Below, in pieces: positions 33,489 through 42,042 of a stretch of 64,000 nucleotides of DNA. The notes beneath the pieces are model-generated. The model did not search any database. It saw nothing but the letters and a program-made list of their open reading frames with translations, and was not told where the DNA came from. Made by a program: the position numbers and the translations under genes. Numbering within the stretch: position 1 is the first letter of the stretch; each line of letters starts with the position of its first letter. The stretch lies in assembly GCF_002941025.1 (NCBI RefSeq), contig NZ_PTJS01000001.1, positions 2,356,001 to 2,420,000 of the forward strand, read 5' to 3'. Source of the stretch: Streptomyces sp. QL37. GTDB taxonomy: Bacteria; Actinomycetota; Actinomycetes; Streptomycetales; Streptomycetaceae.

Positions 33489-34573
33489 GCACCGCCACCA
33501 CACCCGCGCCCGCCGCCGTGACCACGGCGCCCGGGCGGAACAGGCCCCGGCTGCTGCGCTGGTGGCCCGCCGCCGTCCTCGTGCTCCTGATCGTCGCGCC
33601 GTACAGCGCCCTGCCCGTCCCCGGACTCCTGGACGGGCCGCTCGGCAGCCCGGGCAGCCTGCAACTGCTCGCCACCTGCCTGCTGTTCGGCGCCCTCGCC
33701 ACCGGCTACGACCTGCTGCTGGGCCGTACGGGGCTGCTCTCCTTCGGGCACGCGCTGTACTTCGCGACGGGAAGCTACGCCACGAACATGTTCCTGCTGG
33801 AGGCAGGACTGCCGTTCGGCGTCGCCGCGGTGCTCGGACTGTGCTCCGGCACCGCGCTCGCCCTCGTGCTGGGCTCGGTGTCCCTGCGGGTCACCGGCAT
33901 CGGGTTCTCCATGGTGACGCTCGCCTTCGCGCAGGCCGGCTCGATCCTCGTGTCCCGCAACCCGGGCGGCCTCACCGGCGGCGAGGAGGGCAGGGCCGCA
34001 CCGGCGGAGCTGCTGCCCTCCTGGCTGGTCGGCATCGACCACACCGCCAACCTGTACTGGATCGCGCTCGCCTACCTCGTCCTCACGCTCGGCGTCGTCC
34101 GATGGGCGGTGCGCTCCCCCACGGGCCGGGTCTGGGAGGGCATCAAGGAGAACGAGCGCCGGGTGGAGGTGCTGGGCCTGAAGCCGTACGGATTCAAGCT
34201 GACGGCGTTCGTCCTGGCCGGGGCGCTGGCGGCGGCGGGCGGGCTCGTCCACCTGCTGCTGACCGGCGGCTCCACACCCCAGACGACGACCTCGGACTTC
34301 ACCCTGTCGCTGCTGGTGATGGTGGTGCTGGGCGGCTCGGGCACCCGCTGGGGCCCCATGGTCGGCGGCATCCTCTACACCTGGGCCGACCACCGGCTCG
34401 GCGACCTCGCCGGCTCGGGCGCGGTCGCCGATCTGCCCGCGGTCCTGCGCGTGCCGCTCTCCCAGCCGCTGTTCCTGCTCGGGGTGCTGTTCGTGGCCGT
34501 GGTACACCTGCTGCCCGGCGGCCTGGCCCGTCTCCCGTCCCGTCTGCGCAGGACCCGTGAGGAGCACCGATGA
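33485..34573 (+). CDS. livM: LIV-type ABC transporter permease LivM
   Basis: The 362-aa protein starts at GTG 33485, overlapping the livH stop by 4 nt. It has about 10 hydrophobic segments, with the conserved DLLLGRTGLLSFGHALYF, SLRVTGIGFSMVTLAFAQ and RRVEVLGLKPYGFKLTAFV segments of LivM. The coupling-loop EGIKENERRVEVLG contacts the ATPases. Its stop overlaps the hydrolase start by 4 nt (ATGA). Confidence 0.93.
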   Translation: MSTATTPAPAAVTTAPGRNRPRLLRWWPAAVLVLLIVAPYSALPVPGLLDGPLGSPGSLQLLATCLLFGALATGYDLLLGRTGLLSFGHALYFATGSYATNMFLLEAGLPFGVAAVLGLCSGTALALVLGSVSLRVTGIGFSMVTLAFAQAGSILVSRNPGGLTGGEEGRAAPAELLPSWLVGIDHTANLYWIALAYLVLTLGVVRWAVRSPTGRVWEGIKENERRVEVLGLKPYGFKLTAFVLAGALAAAGGLVHLLLTGGSTPQTTTSDFTLSLLVMVVLGGSGTRWGPMVGGILYTWADHRLGDLAGSGAVADLPAVLRVPLSQPLFLLGVLFVAVVHLLPGGLARLPSRLRRTREEHR

Positions 34574-35460
34574 TCCCGTACGAGGAGATACGCGTCCCCG
34601 TCGCCGGCGGCGGACTGGCCGCCCTGCGCTGGCCCTCCCCCGATCCGGACGCGCCGGTGGTCGTGGCCCTGCACGGCATCACGGCCAACGCCCTGTCCTG
34701 GGGAGCGGTGGCCCGCGTGCTCGATGGCCGGGCCACGCTGGTCGCCCCTGACCTGCGGGGCCGGGCCGGCAGCGCCGGGCTGCCCGGCCCGTACGGCATC
34801 GCCGCGCACGCGGACGACACGGCCGCGCTGGCCGAGGCGCTCGGGCGGGGCCGGGTGGTGCTGGCCGGCCATTCGATGGGCGCGTTCGTCGCGGCGCTCG
34901 CGGCCGTGCGCCGTCCGGGGCTCTTCGGCCCCCTGGTGCTCGTCGACGGCGGGTTCGGTTTCCCGGCGCCCACGCATCTCTCGGCGGACGAACTCCTGAC
35001 GGCCGTGATCGGACCGGCCATGGACCGGCTCTCGATGACCTTCACCGACCGGGACGCGTACCGGTCGTTCTGGCGGGCCCACCCCGCCTTCGGGGGCGGG
35101 GACTGGTCGCCGGAGGTGGACGCCTACATCCAGCGGGACCTGACCGGCGAGGAGCCGGAGTTGCGGTCGGGCTGCCGGCTGGAGGCCGTCCGCACGGACG
35201 GCGGGGGCCTGTTCCAGGACGAGGTGCTCGCGGCCGTGCACGAACTCCCCGGGCCCGCCACCCTGTTGTGGGCCCGGCGCGGGCTGATGAACGAGGAGCA
35301 GGGGCTGTACGACGAGTCCCGGCTGGCGGCGGCGGGCCAGCCGGGTACGAAGGTCAGGGCGGTGCGGGTCGACGACGTCAACCACTACACGGTGCTGACG
35401 GGCGAGAAGGGGGCCGGAGAGGTCGCCGACGCCCTGCTGAGGGCGGCGTTCCCCCGCTGA
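34570..35460 (+). CDS. Alpha/beta-hydrolase
   Basis: The 296-aa protein has HGITANALSWG (oxyanion region), LAGHSMGAFVAALAAV with the nucleophile Ser (GHSMG), VDGGFG, and a C-terminal VDDVNHYTVLTG with the catalytic His. There is no signal peptide, so it is cytoplasmic. The ATGA overlap with livM couples its translation to the transporter, which suggests that it hydrolyses the imported compound or a product of it. An amide or ester substrate is an inference. The terminator at 35467 follows immediately. Confidence 0.9.
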   Translation: MIPYEEIRVPVAGGGLAALRWPSPDPDAPVVVALHGITANALSWGAVARVLDGRATLVAPDLRGRAGSAGLPGPYGIAAHADDTAALAEALGRGRVVLAGHSMGAFVAALAAVRRPGLFGPLVLVDGGFGFPAPTHLSADELLTAVIGPAMDRLSMTFTDRDAYRSFWRAHPAFGGGDWSPEVDAYIQRDLTGEEPELRSGCRLEAVRTDGGGLFQDEVLAAVHELPGPATLLWARRGLMNEEQGLYDESRLAAAGQPGTKVRAVRVDDVNHYTVLTGEKGAGEVADALLRAAFPR

Positions 35461-35466
35461 GGGCGG

Positions 35467-35503
35467 CGGGCGGCCGGGAGGGCTCAGTCGTCCCGGCCGC
35501 CCG
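35467..35503. terminator. Bidirectional terminator overlapping the regulator's 3' end
   Basis: A perfect 13-bp inverted repeat (CGGGCGGCCGGGA against TCCCGGCCGCCCG, 11-nt loop) starts 7 nt after the hydrolase stop and extends into the last codons of the convergent regulator gene. Confidence 0.75.
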
Positions 35504-37454
35504 ACAGGAGGTGCAGCCTCAGGGCGAGCTGGAGCTCCAGCGCGCGGTCGGGCTCGTTCCAGTCGCGGCCGAGCAGCACCTGGATCCGGTCGAGGCGCTG
35601 CACCACGGTGTTCACATGGACGTGCAGCTCGTCCTTGGCCCGGATCAGGCTGCCGCCCGCGCCGAAGTACGCCCGTAGCGTCCGTACGAGATGGGTGCCG
35701 CGCCGTTCGTCGTAGCGCAGCAGCGGGCCCAGCACGGACGTCACGAAGCCGTCGACGTCCTTCGCGTTGCCGAGGACGACTCCCAGGAAGCCGAGTTCGC
35801 CGACGCCGGCCCCCTCGCCCTCGCGTCCCAGCACCCGCATCGCGCGCAGACAGCGGGCGGCTTCCGCGTAGGCGGCGGCGAGTTCGCGGGCGCCGCGCGC
35901 CGGGCCCGTACCGGCGACTGTGACCGGCTCCTGGACGAGGTGGCCGAGCTGCGCCGCCGCCGCGCGTGCGGCGGATCCCGCCGGCGTGCCGTCGGTGTCG
36001 ATCAGCAGCACGACGGTGCCCGCGTGTTCGGCGCTCACCCCGTGGATGTCGCCGCCGAACAGATAGCGCATCGCGGCGCCGCCGAGTCTCTCCCTGGCGG
36101 ACGCCTCTGCGACCAGCACCAGATGCGGCCGGTCCAGGTCGATGCCGAGTCTCCGGCCCCGCTCGGCCAGCCCGGCCGGGTCGCGCTCCGGGTCGCCGAG
36201 CAGGTCGCTGATGAGCTCGCCCCGTATCCGGTTCTCGGTCTCGGCGACCGTGCGGCGCAGCAGCAGGAGCAGGCCGGTGACGACCGCGGCGCGTTCGAAG
36301 AGCCGCCGGTCCGAGTCGTCGAGCCGGTCCGGCCGGTGCAGCACCAGGCTGGCGAGGAGCTCCTGACCGGCGAGCACGGCGCAGATCCACCGGCCGTCGC
36401 GGTGCACGGCGCGTGCCCCGTGGCGGGACTCCTCCGCGGTGCCGGCGAGCCATCCGGCGTCCATGCTGTCGGCGGCGAAGCCGGTGCCGTCGGGCCGTAC
36501 GGCGGCCAGCGGGCGCCCGCCGGGGTCGTGGATGGTGAGCGGGCTGTCGAGCAGACCGGCGACGGACACGGCGACGTCCTTCACGTCACCGCCGCGCAGC
36601 ACCAGGTCGGTGAGCCGGTCGTGGGCCTCCTCGGCACGCCGCATGGCGGCCGAGTGCGCGCGTACGGCGGCGTTGGCCTCGGCCAGCTCCGCGTTGGCGC
36701 CGGCGAGTTCCGCGAGGGCGGTCCGGGTGTCGTCCAGGGCCCGTGCTGTGTCGATCGCGATCGCGGCGTGCGCGGCGAGCGAGCAGAGCAGGGCCACCTC
36801 GTCGGGGCTGAAGACCCGCGCGGCACGGTCGGCCGCGAAGAGGACACCGATGACCTTTCCCGTGCCGCCCCGGCTGGAGCCGAGGAGCAGGGGGACGCCC
36901 AGGATCGCGACCAGCCCTTCGTCCAGCACACCGGCGTTGATGTTGCGGGTGTGGCGGAAACGGTCGTCGGTGCGGTAGTCGGGGGTCGCGTACGGGCTGG
37001 CGGTCTGTGCCACCAGCCCGCCGAGTCCTTCGCCCAGTTCGAGCCGGAGCCGCTGGAAGAGCACGGACACCGATCCGTCGGTGACCCGCATGTAGGTGTC
37101 CCCGGCCTCCTCGTCGGGGAGCGTGAGATAGGCGGTGTCGGTGCCGAGCAGCATCCTGGCCCGCCGCACGATCGCCTTCAGCACGTCGTCCAGGTCCCGG
37201 GAGGCCGCGAGGTCCCCGGCCGTGTCGAAGAGCGCGGTGAGCTGGAGTTCCCTGCGCCGGTGCTGGCGCAGGGCGCCCCTGATCCGCAGGGCGGTGGCGG
37301 CCGCCCGCTCCACCTCGGCCAGGCCGGCCGGGGGTACGCCGGCGGCCCTCGCCTCCGAGGCGACGGCGCCGAGCTCCTCGGCGGGCGCGTCGTCGGCCAG
37401 CAGGTCGAGGAGGCGCGCCAGGAGGGGCGCGGCGGAGGGGGGCGGTTCAGACAT
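35484..37454 (-). CDS. GAF-domain PucR/CdaR-type transcriptional regulator
   Basis: The 656-aa protein starts at ATG 37454 (MSEPPPSAAP). A GAF domain (about residues 85-250: LTALFDTAGDLAASRDLDDVLKAI, ILGVPLLLG, VFSPDEVALLCSLAAHAAIAI) and a coiled coil (about 250-290) lead into a diguanylate-cyclase-like GGDEF-degenerate central region. The C-terminal PucR HTH_30 ends the protein (LHVHVNTVVQRLDRIQVLLG, then a DRALELQLALRLHLL helix). Such regulators respond to small metabolites. It lies 41 nt downstream of the 3-hydroxybutyrate dehydrogenase gene, so it probably controls that gene and the divergent depolymerase. Confidence 0.88.
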   Translation of the reverse strand: MSEPPPSAAPLLARLLDLLADDAPAEELGAVASEARAAGVPPAGLAEVERAAATALRIRGALRQHRRRELQLTALFDTAGDLAASRDLDDVLKAIVRRARMLLGTDTAYLTLPDEEAGDTYMRVTDGSVSVLFQRLRLELGEGLGGLVAQTASPYATPDYRTDDRFRHTRNINAGVLDEGLVAILGVPLLLGSSRGGTGKVIGVLFAADRAARVFSPDEVALLCSLAAHAAIAIDTARALDDTRTALAELAGANAELAEANAAVRAHSAAMRRAEEAHDRLTDLVLRGGDVKDVAVSVAGLLDSPLTIHDPGGRPLAAVRPDGTGFAADSMDAGWLAGTAEESRHGARAVHRDGRWICAVLAGQELLASLVLHRPDRLDDSDRRLFERAAVVTGLLLLLRRTVAETENRIRGELISDLLGDPERDPAGLAERGRRLGIDLDRPHLVLVAEASARERLGGAAMRYLFGGDIHGVSAEHAGTVVLLIDTDGTPAGSAARAAAAQLGHLVQEPVTVAGTGPARGARELAAAYAEAARCLRAMRVLGREGEGAGVGELGFLGVVLGNAKDVDGFVTSVLGPLLRYDERRGTHLVRTLRAYFGAGGSLIRAKDELHVHVNTVVQRLDRIQVLLGRDWNEPDRALELQLALRLHLLSGGRDD

Positions 37455-37495
37455 GGGCGGCCATCGTCCTTCCGGCTTCCGTGGGCGGTCGGGCG

Positions 37496-38281
37496 TCAGT
37501 TGGCGGTCCAGCCGCCGTCCATCGTGAGGGAGCTTCCGGTGATGTGCGCCGTGCCCGGCCCGCACAGCCACAGGACGGCAGCGGCCACGTCGCCGGGCTC
37601 GATCAGCGACTTGAGGGCGCTGCGTTCCAGCAGCACCCGGCCCACCACCTCCTGTTCGGAGATGCCGTGGCTGCGGGCCTGGTCCGCGATCTGGTCCTCG
37701 ACCAGGGGGGTGCGGACGTAGCCGGGGCTGACGCAGTTGCTCGTCACGCCGTGCGGCGCCGCTTCGAGTGCGACCACTTTGCTGAGCCCCTCCAATGCGT
37801 GCTTGGCCGAGACGTAGGCCGACTTGTAGGGGCTGGCGCGCAACCCGTGGACGGACGAGATGTTGACCACGCGGCCCCAGCCGCGTTCGTACATGCCGGG
37901 GAGCGTGCGGCGCAAGATGCGGAACGGTGCTTCGACCATGACACGGTGGATCAGCGCGAAGCGGTCCGGCGGGAACTCGTGCACCGGCGCCACGTGCTGC
38001 AGCCCCGCGTTGTTGACCACGATGTCCGCGTCGACGGGCAGTCCGTCCACCGCCTCGGCCACGGAGAGGTCGGCCACCCAGGCCGTTCCGCCGATCCGTG
38101 CCGCCAGGCTCTTGGCGGCGTCGCCCGCCTTGTCCACCACGTGCACATGGGCTCCGGCGGCGGCGAGTGCCTCCGCGCAGGCCAGTCCGATGCCGCTCGC
38201 GGCCCCGGTGACCAGGGCGGTGCGTCCGCTGAGTGCGGCGGGGGCGAGGGGGTCGTGCCGGGGGGTCAGGGAAGTCTGCAT
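37496..38281 (-). CDS. 3-hydroxybutyrate dehydrogenase (SDR family)
   Basis: A 261-aa short-chain dehydrogenase. ALVTGAASGIGLACAEALAA is the Rossmann TGxxxGxG motif; NNAGLQHVAPVHEFPPDRF, NISSVHGLRASPYKSAYVSAKHALEGL (split; catalytic Ser-Tyr-Lys) and VSPGYVRTPLVEDQI match NAD-dependent D-3-hydroxybutyrate dehydrogenases. The LQHV..EFP segment separates these from generic SDRs. It oxidises 3-hydroxybutyrate to acetoacetate in the cytoplasm. The start is ATG 38281, with GGTGACG upstream. The divergent PHB depolymerase would supply its substrate. Confidence 0.9.
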   Translation of the reverse strand: MQTSLTPRHDPLAPAALSGRTALVTGAASGIGLACAEALAAAGAHVHVVDKAGDAAKSLAARIGGTAWVADLSVAEAVDGLPVDADIVVNNAGLQHVAPVHEFPPDRFALIHRVMVEAPFRILRRTLPGMYERGWGRVVNISSVHGLRASPYKSAYVSAKHALEGLSKVVALEAAPHGVTSNCVSPGYVRTPLVEDQIADQARSHGISEQEVVGRVLLERSALKSLIEPGDVAAAVLWLCGPGTAHITGSSLTMDGGWTAN

Positions 38282-38544
38282 GGGCGTCACCGTAAGGACG
38301 TCGCGGTCCGCATCACACGGGGTCGGTGCACACACCCCGGGGCGGCCGCATGGTGGCGCAGTACATGGTGCGGGCCGACGGGCCCGGCGCGCACGGGCGG
38401 TCCGGGACGCGGGCGCAAGAGGAGCGCCGCACACAGCGGTACGCCGCCGGTGTCCGCCTGCCACATGGGCGGCTCCGCCCCCTGCTCATAGGTTCCGGCA
38501 GCAGTCCGCACGTCCTGCCGCACGTCCGACGAGGAGGCCCCACC

Positions 38545-40026
38545 GTGCGCCCACCGATCCTGCGACGCCTGCTCCGCCGCGTCGCCTCCGTCGCCGTCCT
38601 GACCCTGCTCGCCGCGCAACCGGTCTCCGCCGTCGCGGCGCCCGCGGCCCCGGCGGCCGCCGGTCTCCAGCAGGTCACCGGCTTCGGCTCCAACCCCGGC
38701 AATCTGCAGATGTTCGCCTACACCCCCGACGACGTCGCCGCGGGCGCGCCCCTGGTGGTCGCGCTGCACGGCTGCACCCAGTCGGCCAACGCGTACTACA
38801 CCAACTCGGGCTGGCCCGAGTACGCCGATCTGTGGGGCTTCGACGTCGTGTTCCCGCAGACCACCTCGGCGAACAACGCCCTGTCGTGCTTCGGCTGGTT
38901 CGACCAGGCCGAGAGCACCCGGGGCCGGGGCGAGGCGGCGTCCGTGGTGCAGATGGTCGAGTACGCGAAGCGGACGTACGGCTCGGACGGCCGCCGGGTG
39001 TTCGTCACCGGGCTGTCGGCGGGCGGCGGGATGACCGCCGATCTGCTGGCCGCCTACCCGGACGTCTTCGCGGGCGGGTCCGTGGCCTCCGGGCTGCCCG
39101 CGCAGTGCGCGACGAGCCAGGCCGCCGCGTCGGGCTGCCAGTCGGGTCCGCAGAGGCTCTCCCCCGCCCAGTGGGGCGACAAGGTGCGCGACTCCTACCC
39201 GGGCTGGACCGGTCCCTGGCCGCGGGTCGCGATCTGGCAGGGCACCTCCGACTACACGGTCCGCCCGGCCAACGCGACGGCGCTGCGTGACCAGTGGACC
39301 GATGTCTGGGGCATCGGCCAGACCCCGGCCGGCACCCAGAGCCTGCCCGGCAACACCACCCGGAGCGTCTACGAGGACGCGTCGGGGCGGCCCGCCGTGG
39401 AGACGTACTCCGTGTCGGGCATGGGACACGGGCTGCCGGTGAGCCCGGGGTCGGGCGCCGAGCAGTGCGGGTCGACGGCCGCGTACTTCCTGAACACCAT
39501 CTGCTCGGCGTACCACACGGGCGTGTTCTGGGGGCTCGACAAGGACGCGCCGGGCGGTGGGGACGGGCTGCCCGCCCCCACCGGTCTCAAGGTCACCGGG
39601 GTCACGGACAGCGGCGTCTCACTGGCGTGGAACGCGGTCGAGGGCGCGGCCTCCTACGCGGTGCACCGCGACGGCGCGAAGGTGACCACGACCGCCTCGA
39701 CGTCCTTCACGGACACCGGACTGACCGCGGGCACCTCCTACCGCTACACCGTGACGGCGGCCGACTCCTCGGGGGCCGCCGGGACGGGCTCGTCCGCGGT
39801 GACCGCGACGACGTCCGGCGGCACGGTCCCGGCGCGCTGCTTCACGGCGACGAACTACGCCCATGTGACGGCGGGCCGGGCCCACACCTCGGGCGGCCAC
39901 GCCTACGCGAACGGTTCGGAGCAGGACATGGGGCTGTACAACGTCTTCGTCACCCACACCCTCAGGGAGTCGCCCGCGGGCCACTTCGTGATCGCCGACT
40001 CCGGCTGTCAGGCCGGGTCCTCGTAG
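38545..40026 (+). CDS. Extracellular polyhydroxybutyrate depolymerase with FN3 linker
   Basis: The 493-aa protein starts at GTG 38545, behind GAGGAGG. The signal peptide is cleaved near AVAAP (about residue 32). The catalytic PHB-depolymerase-type esterase (about 40-335) has the oxyanion motif HGCTQ (75-79), lipase box GLSAG with Ser158, Asp in QGTSDYTV and His in SGMGHGLP. An FN3 linker (about 347-430) and a C-terminal region with CFTATNYAHVTAGRAH follow; that terminal region resembles the polymer-binding part of known PHB depolymerases. It hydrolyses extracellular PHB to 3-hydroxybutyrate oligomers. The gene overlaps the convergent lipoprotein gene by 19 nt. Confidence 0.92.
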   Translation: MRPPILRRLLRRVASVAVLTLLAAQPVSAVAAPAAPAAAGLQQVTGFGSNPGNLQMFAYTPDDVAAGAPLVVALHGCTQSANAYYTNSGWPEYADLWGFDVVFPQTTSANNALSCFGWFDQAESTRGRGEAASVVQMVEYAKRTYGSDGRRVFVTGLSAGGGMTADLLAAYPDVFAGGSVASGLPAQCATSQAAASGCQSGPQRLSPAQWGDKVRDSYPGWTGPWPRVAIWQGTSDYTVRPANATALRDQWTDVWGIGQTPAGTQSLPGNTTRSVYEDASGRPAVETYSVSGMGHGLPVSPGSGAEQCGSTAAYFLNTICSAYHTGVFWGLDKDAPGGGDGLPAPTGLKVTGVTDSGVSLAWNAVEGAASYAVHRDGAKVTTTASTSFTDTGLTAGTSYRYTVTAADSSGAAGTGSSAVTATTSGGTVPARCFTATNYAHVTAGRAHTSGGHAYANGSEQDMGLYNVFVTHTLRESPAGHFVIADSGCQAGSS

Positions 40027-40514
40027 TCGTCCCTGACCTTCGCCGGGAGCCGGCAGCCGTCCTCGACGGCGGTGAGGGATACGGTCCGCCCCGCGTTCTC
40101 CACCGCGTAGTACCGGGCGTAGAGCTTCCAGCCCCGCTTGGCGAGGGTGCGGTAGGTGACGTCCCGCTCGGCATGGCTGGAGACGATCTCCCAGTCGTGC
40201 TGCCGCAGCCGCATCACCGTCGCCTCGAACGCGCCGGCGGCGTCCGCCGCCGGCGCGTAGCCCGTCCAGGGCGCGACGCACCCGTGCCAGTCGCCCTTCG
40301 GCAGCCGCGCCGTGGAGGTGTCGCCGGGCGGCAGCCCCGCGGCCTCGGCGAAGCCGGCTATCTCGTCGGCGACCGTCCCCGTGGTGAACGGCGGGGTGGG
40401 GTCCGGGGAAGGGGGCGGGGCGCTCTCGCTGTCGCTGATGAGACCGCAGCCCGCGGTCATCGTCATGAATCCGGCCGCCACGGCGGCGACGGCCGCCGTC
40501 CTTCGTCTGCGCAC
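40008..40514 (-). CDS. Small secreted lipoprotein, function unknown
   Basis: The 168-aa protein starts at GTG 40514 with a GGGAAG Shine-Dalgarno sequence; the ATG at 40586 is in frame but lacks signal-peptide features. An Arg-rich N-terminus, a hydrophobic core and the lipobox MTAGC (about residues 20-24) are followed by a Ser/Pro/Asp-rich spacer. The mature domain has paired cysteines (WHGCVAPW, EDGCRLP) and resembles other streptomycete small lipoproteins. It converges with the PHB depolymerase gene and is divergent from the B12 riboswitch. Confidence 0.72.
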   Translation of the reverse strand: MRRRRTAAVAAVAAGFMTMTAGCGLISDSESAPPPSPDPTPPFTTGTVADEIAGFAEAAGLPPGDTSTARLPKGDWHGCVAPWTGYAPAADAAGAFEATVMRLRQHDWEIVSSHAERDVTYRTLAKRGWKLYARYYAVENAGRTVSLTAVEDGCRLPAKVRDDYEDPA

Positions 40515-40672
40515 TGGTGCTTCCCACCGGTCGTCGTCCCAACCCCACGGGCACGCGCCCGTGTGACCCCCGCCGGAGTCTCGCATGGGGTCTGACCTGC
40601 TGGGAAGGCCCTTCGCACAGGGAGTGCGACTGTCCGCCCGGAGGGGTCCGGGAGCGCCCCGGTAGAGTAGGC

Positions 40673-40775
40673 GGGTCGTCATCATGCCCGTACAGGGGGA
40701 AGCCGGTGCGAATCCGGCGCCGACCCTTCCCCGAGCGCTCGGCCAGCTCGAGCAGGGGAGAAACCCCATTCGAGA
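40673..40775 (+). ncRNA. Cobalamin riboswitch (leader of the ECF operon)
   Basis: The leader contains the B12-box core AGCCGGTGCGAATCCGGC (40701-40718), preceded by TACAGGGGGA and enclosed by the pairing GGGTCG (40673-40678) with CGACCC (40721-40726). A -10-like TAGAGT at 40663 places the 5' end near 40672. A downstream GGGGAGAAACCCC hairpin (about 40755-40767) and the GAGAGG RBS (about 40772-40777) suggest that B12 binding occludes translation start. The 5' limit and the switching mechanism are inferred. Confidence 0.85.
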
Positions 40776-40788
40776 GGCTCAGTCCGCC

Positions 40789-42042
40789 ATGTCCGTACGC
40801 CGCCGCGCGGCAGCGCTCGCGATCACCGCCGTGCTCTGTGGAGCGGCCGCCCCGGTGGCGGTCGCCGCGCCGAGTCCGTCCCCGTCCACGCCCGACCTTC
40901 CGGCGGGGCTGTACGGCACCAAGGACCCGACGTACGACGGGGTGTGGCGCCAGTCGCTCGCCTTCCTCGCCCAGAAGATCGAGCTGGTCACGCCCGCCAC
41001 GCAGTCGGTGGACTGGCTCGTCGGCCAGCAGTGCGACAGCGGGGCCTTCCCCTCGTACCGCGATGCCTCGAAGCCCTGTGACGCGAAGACCGTCGCGGAC
41101 ACCAACGCCACCGCGGCGGCCGTCCAGGCCATGGTCGAGCTGGCCGTGCACCGTGAGGTCGTGGACAACGGCGTCAATTGGCTGAAGTCCGTGCAGAACG
41201 AGGACGGCGGCTGGGGCTACAACCCGGGCAGCCCGAGCGACGCCAACTCCACCGGCGTCGTGGCCGGGGCGCTGGCGCGGGCCGCCGTCCCGCTCGCCGA
41301 GGTCACCAGGAAGGACGGCAGGACGCCGTACACGGCGCTCCAGACGTTCGCGCTGCCCTGCGGGGGCGAGGACGGCGGGGCGTTCGCCTACCAGCCGGAC
41401 AAGAAGGGCGAGCTCACCGCCAACGCGGACGCCACGGCGGCCGCCGTGCTCGGCGCGATGGGCAAGGGCATGGCCTCGGGGAACTACAACGCGGCGAAGG
41501 CACCCGTCTGCACCGAGGGCTCCGAGCTCACCCCCGAGCAGTCCGCGCAGAACGGCGCCCACTACCTGGCGCGGACGCTCGCCGGGTCGGGTCATCTGGA
41601 ACTTCCCCCCATGCCGGGCGCCGAGGAGTCGGCGCCGCAGCCTGACTTCGGCAACACGGCCGACGCGGTCGTGGCGCTGTCGGCGGCCGGCCACAAGGAC
41701 AAGGCGGCCGGGGCGGTCGCGTATCTGGAGAAGCACGCCCAGGGCTGGGCGAAGGAGGGCGGCCCCGCCGCCACCGCCCAGCTGGTGCTCGCCGCCCACG
41801 CGACCGGCACCGACGCGCGTGACTTCGGCGGCGTCGACCTCGTGAGGCAGCTCAACGCGACGGGCCCCGCGCCCGCCGCCACCGCCGTGCCCTCGCCGAC
41901 CGCGACGGCACCGGAGAAGCCGGCGGACACGAGCAGCGACGACGAGGGGCTCGGCCTCTGGTGGATCATCGGCATCGGTCTCGCCTTCGGCGCCGGCATC
42001 GGCTTCCTGCTCAGCGGACGCCGGAAGAACCAGCAGCTGTGA
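40789..42042 (+). CDS. Surface-anchored alpha-toroid protein (candidate cobalamin-capture protein)
   Basis: The 417-aa protein starts at ATG 40789. The signal peptide is cleaved near VAVAAP (about residue 27). Repeated helical units with a terpenoid-cyclase-like pattern fill about 40-360: WLVGQQCDSGAF, NATAAAVQAMVEL, WLKSVQNEDGGWGYNPG, DATAAAVLGAMGKG and NTADAVVALSAAGHKDK. A Thr/Pro/Ala-rich stalk, one membrane segment (WWIIGIGLAFGAGIGFLL) and a basic tail follow. The same alpha6/alpha6 fold is used by animal intrinsic factor and transcobalamin. Position behind a cobalamin riboswitch and ahead of an ECF transporter supports B12 capture at the surface; the sequence alone does not prove it. Confidence 0.8.
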   Translation: MSVRRRAAALAITAVLCGAAAPVAVAAPSPSPSTPDLPAGLYGTKDPTYDGVWRQSLAFLAQKIELVTPATQSVDWLVGQQCDSGAFPSYRDASKPCDAKTVADTNATAAAVQAMVELAVHREVVDNGVNWLKSVQNEDGGWGYNPGSPSDANSTGVVAGALARAAVPLAEVTRKDGRTPYTALQTFALPCGGEDGGAFAYQPDKKGELTANADATAAAVLGAMGKGMASGNYNAAKAPVCTEGSELTPEQSAQNGAHYLARTLAGSGHLELPPMPGAEESAPQPDFGNTADAVVALSAAGHKDKAAGAVAYLEKHAQGWAKEGGPAATAQLVLAAHATGTDARDFGGVDLVRQLNATGPAPAATAVPSPTATAPEKPADTSSDDEGLGLWWIIGIGLAFGAGIGFLLSGRRKNQQL

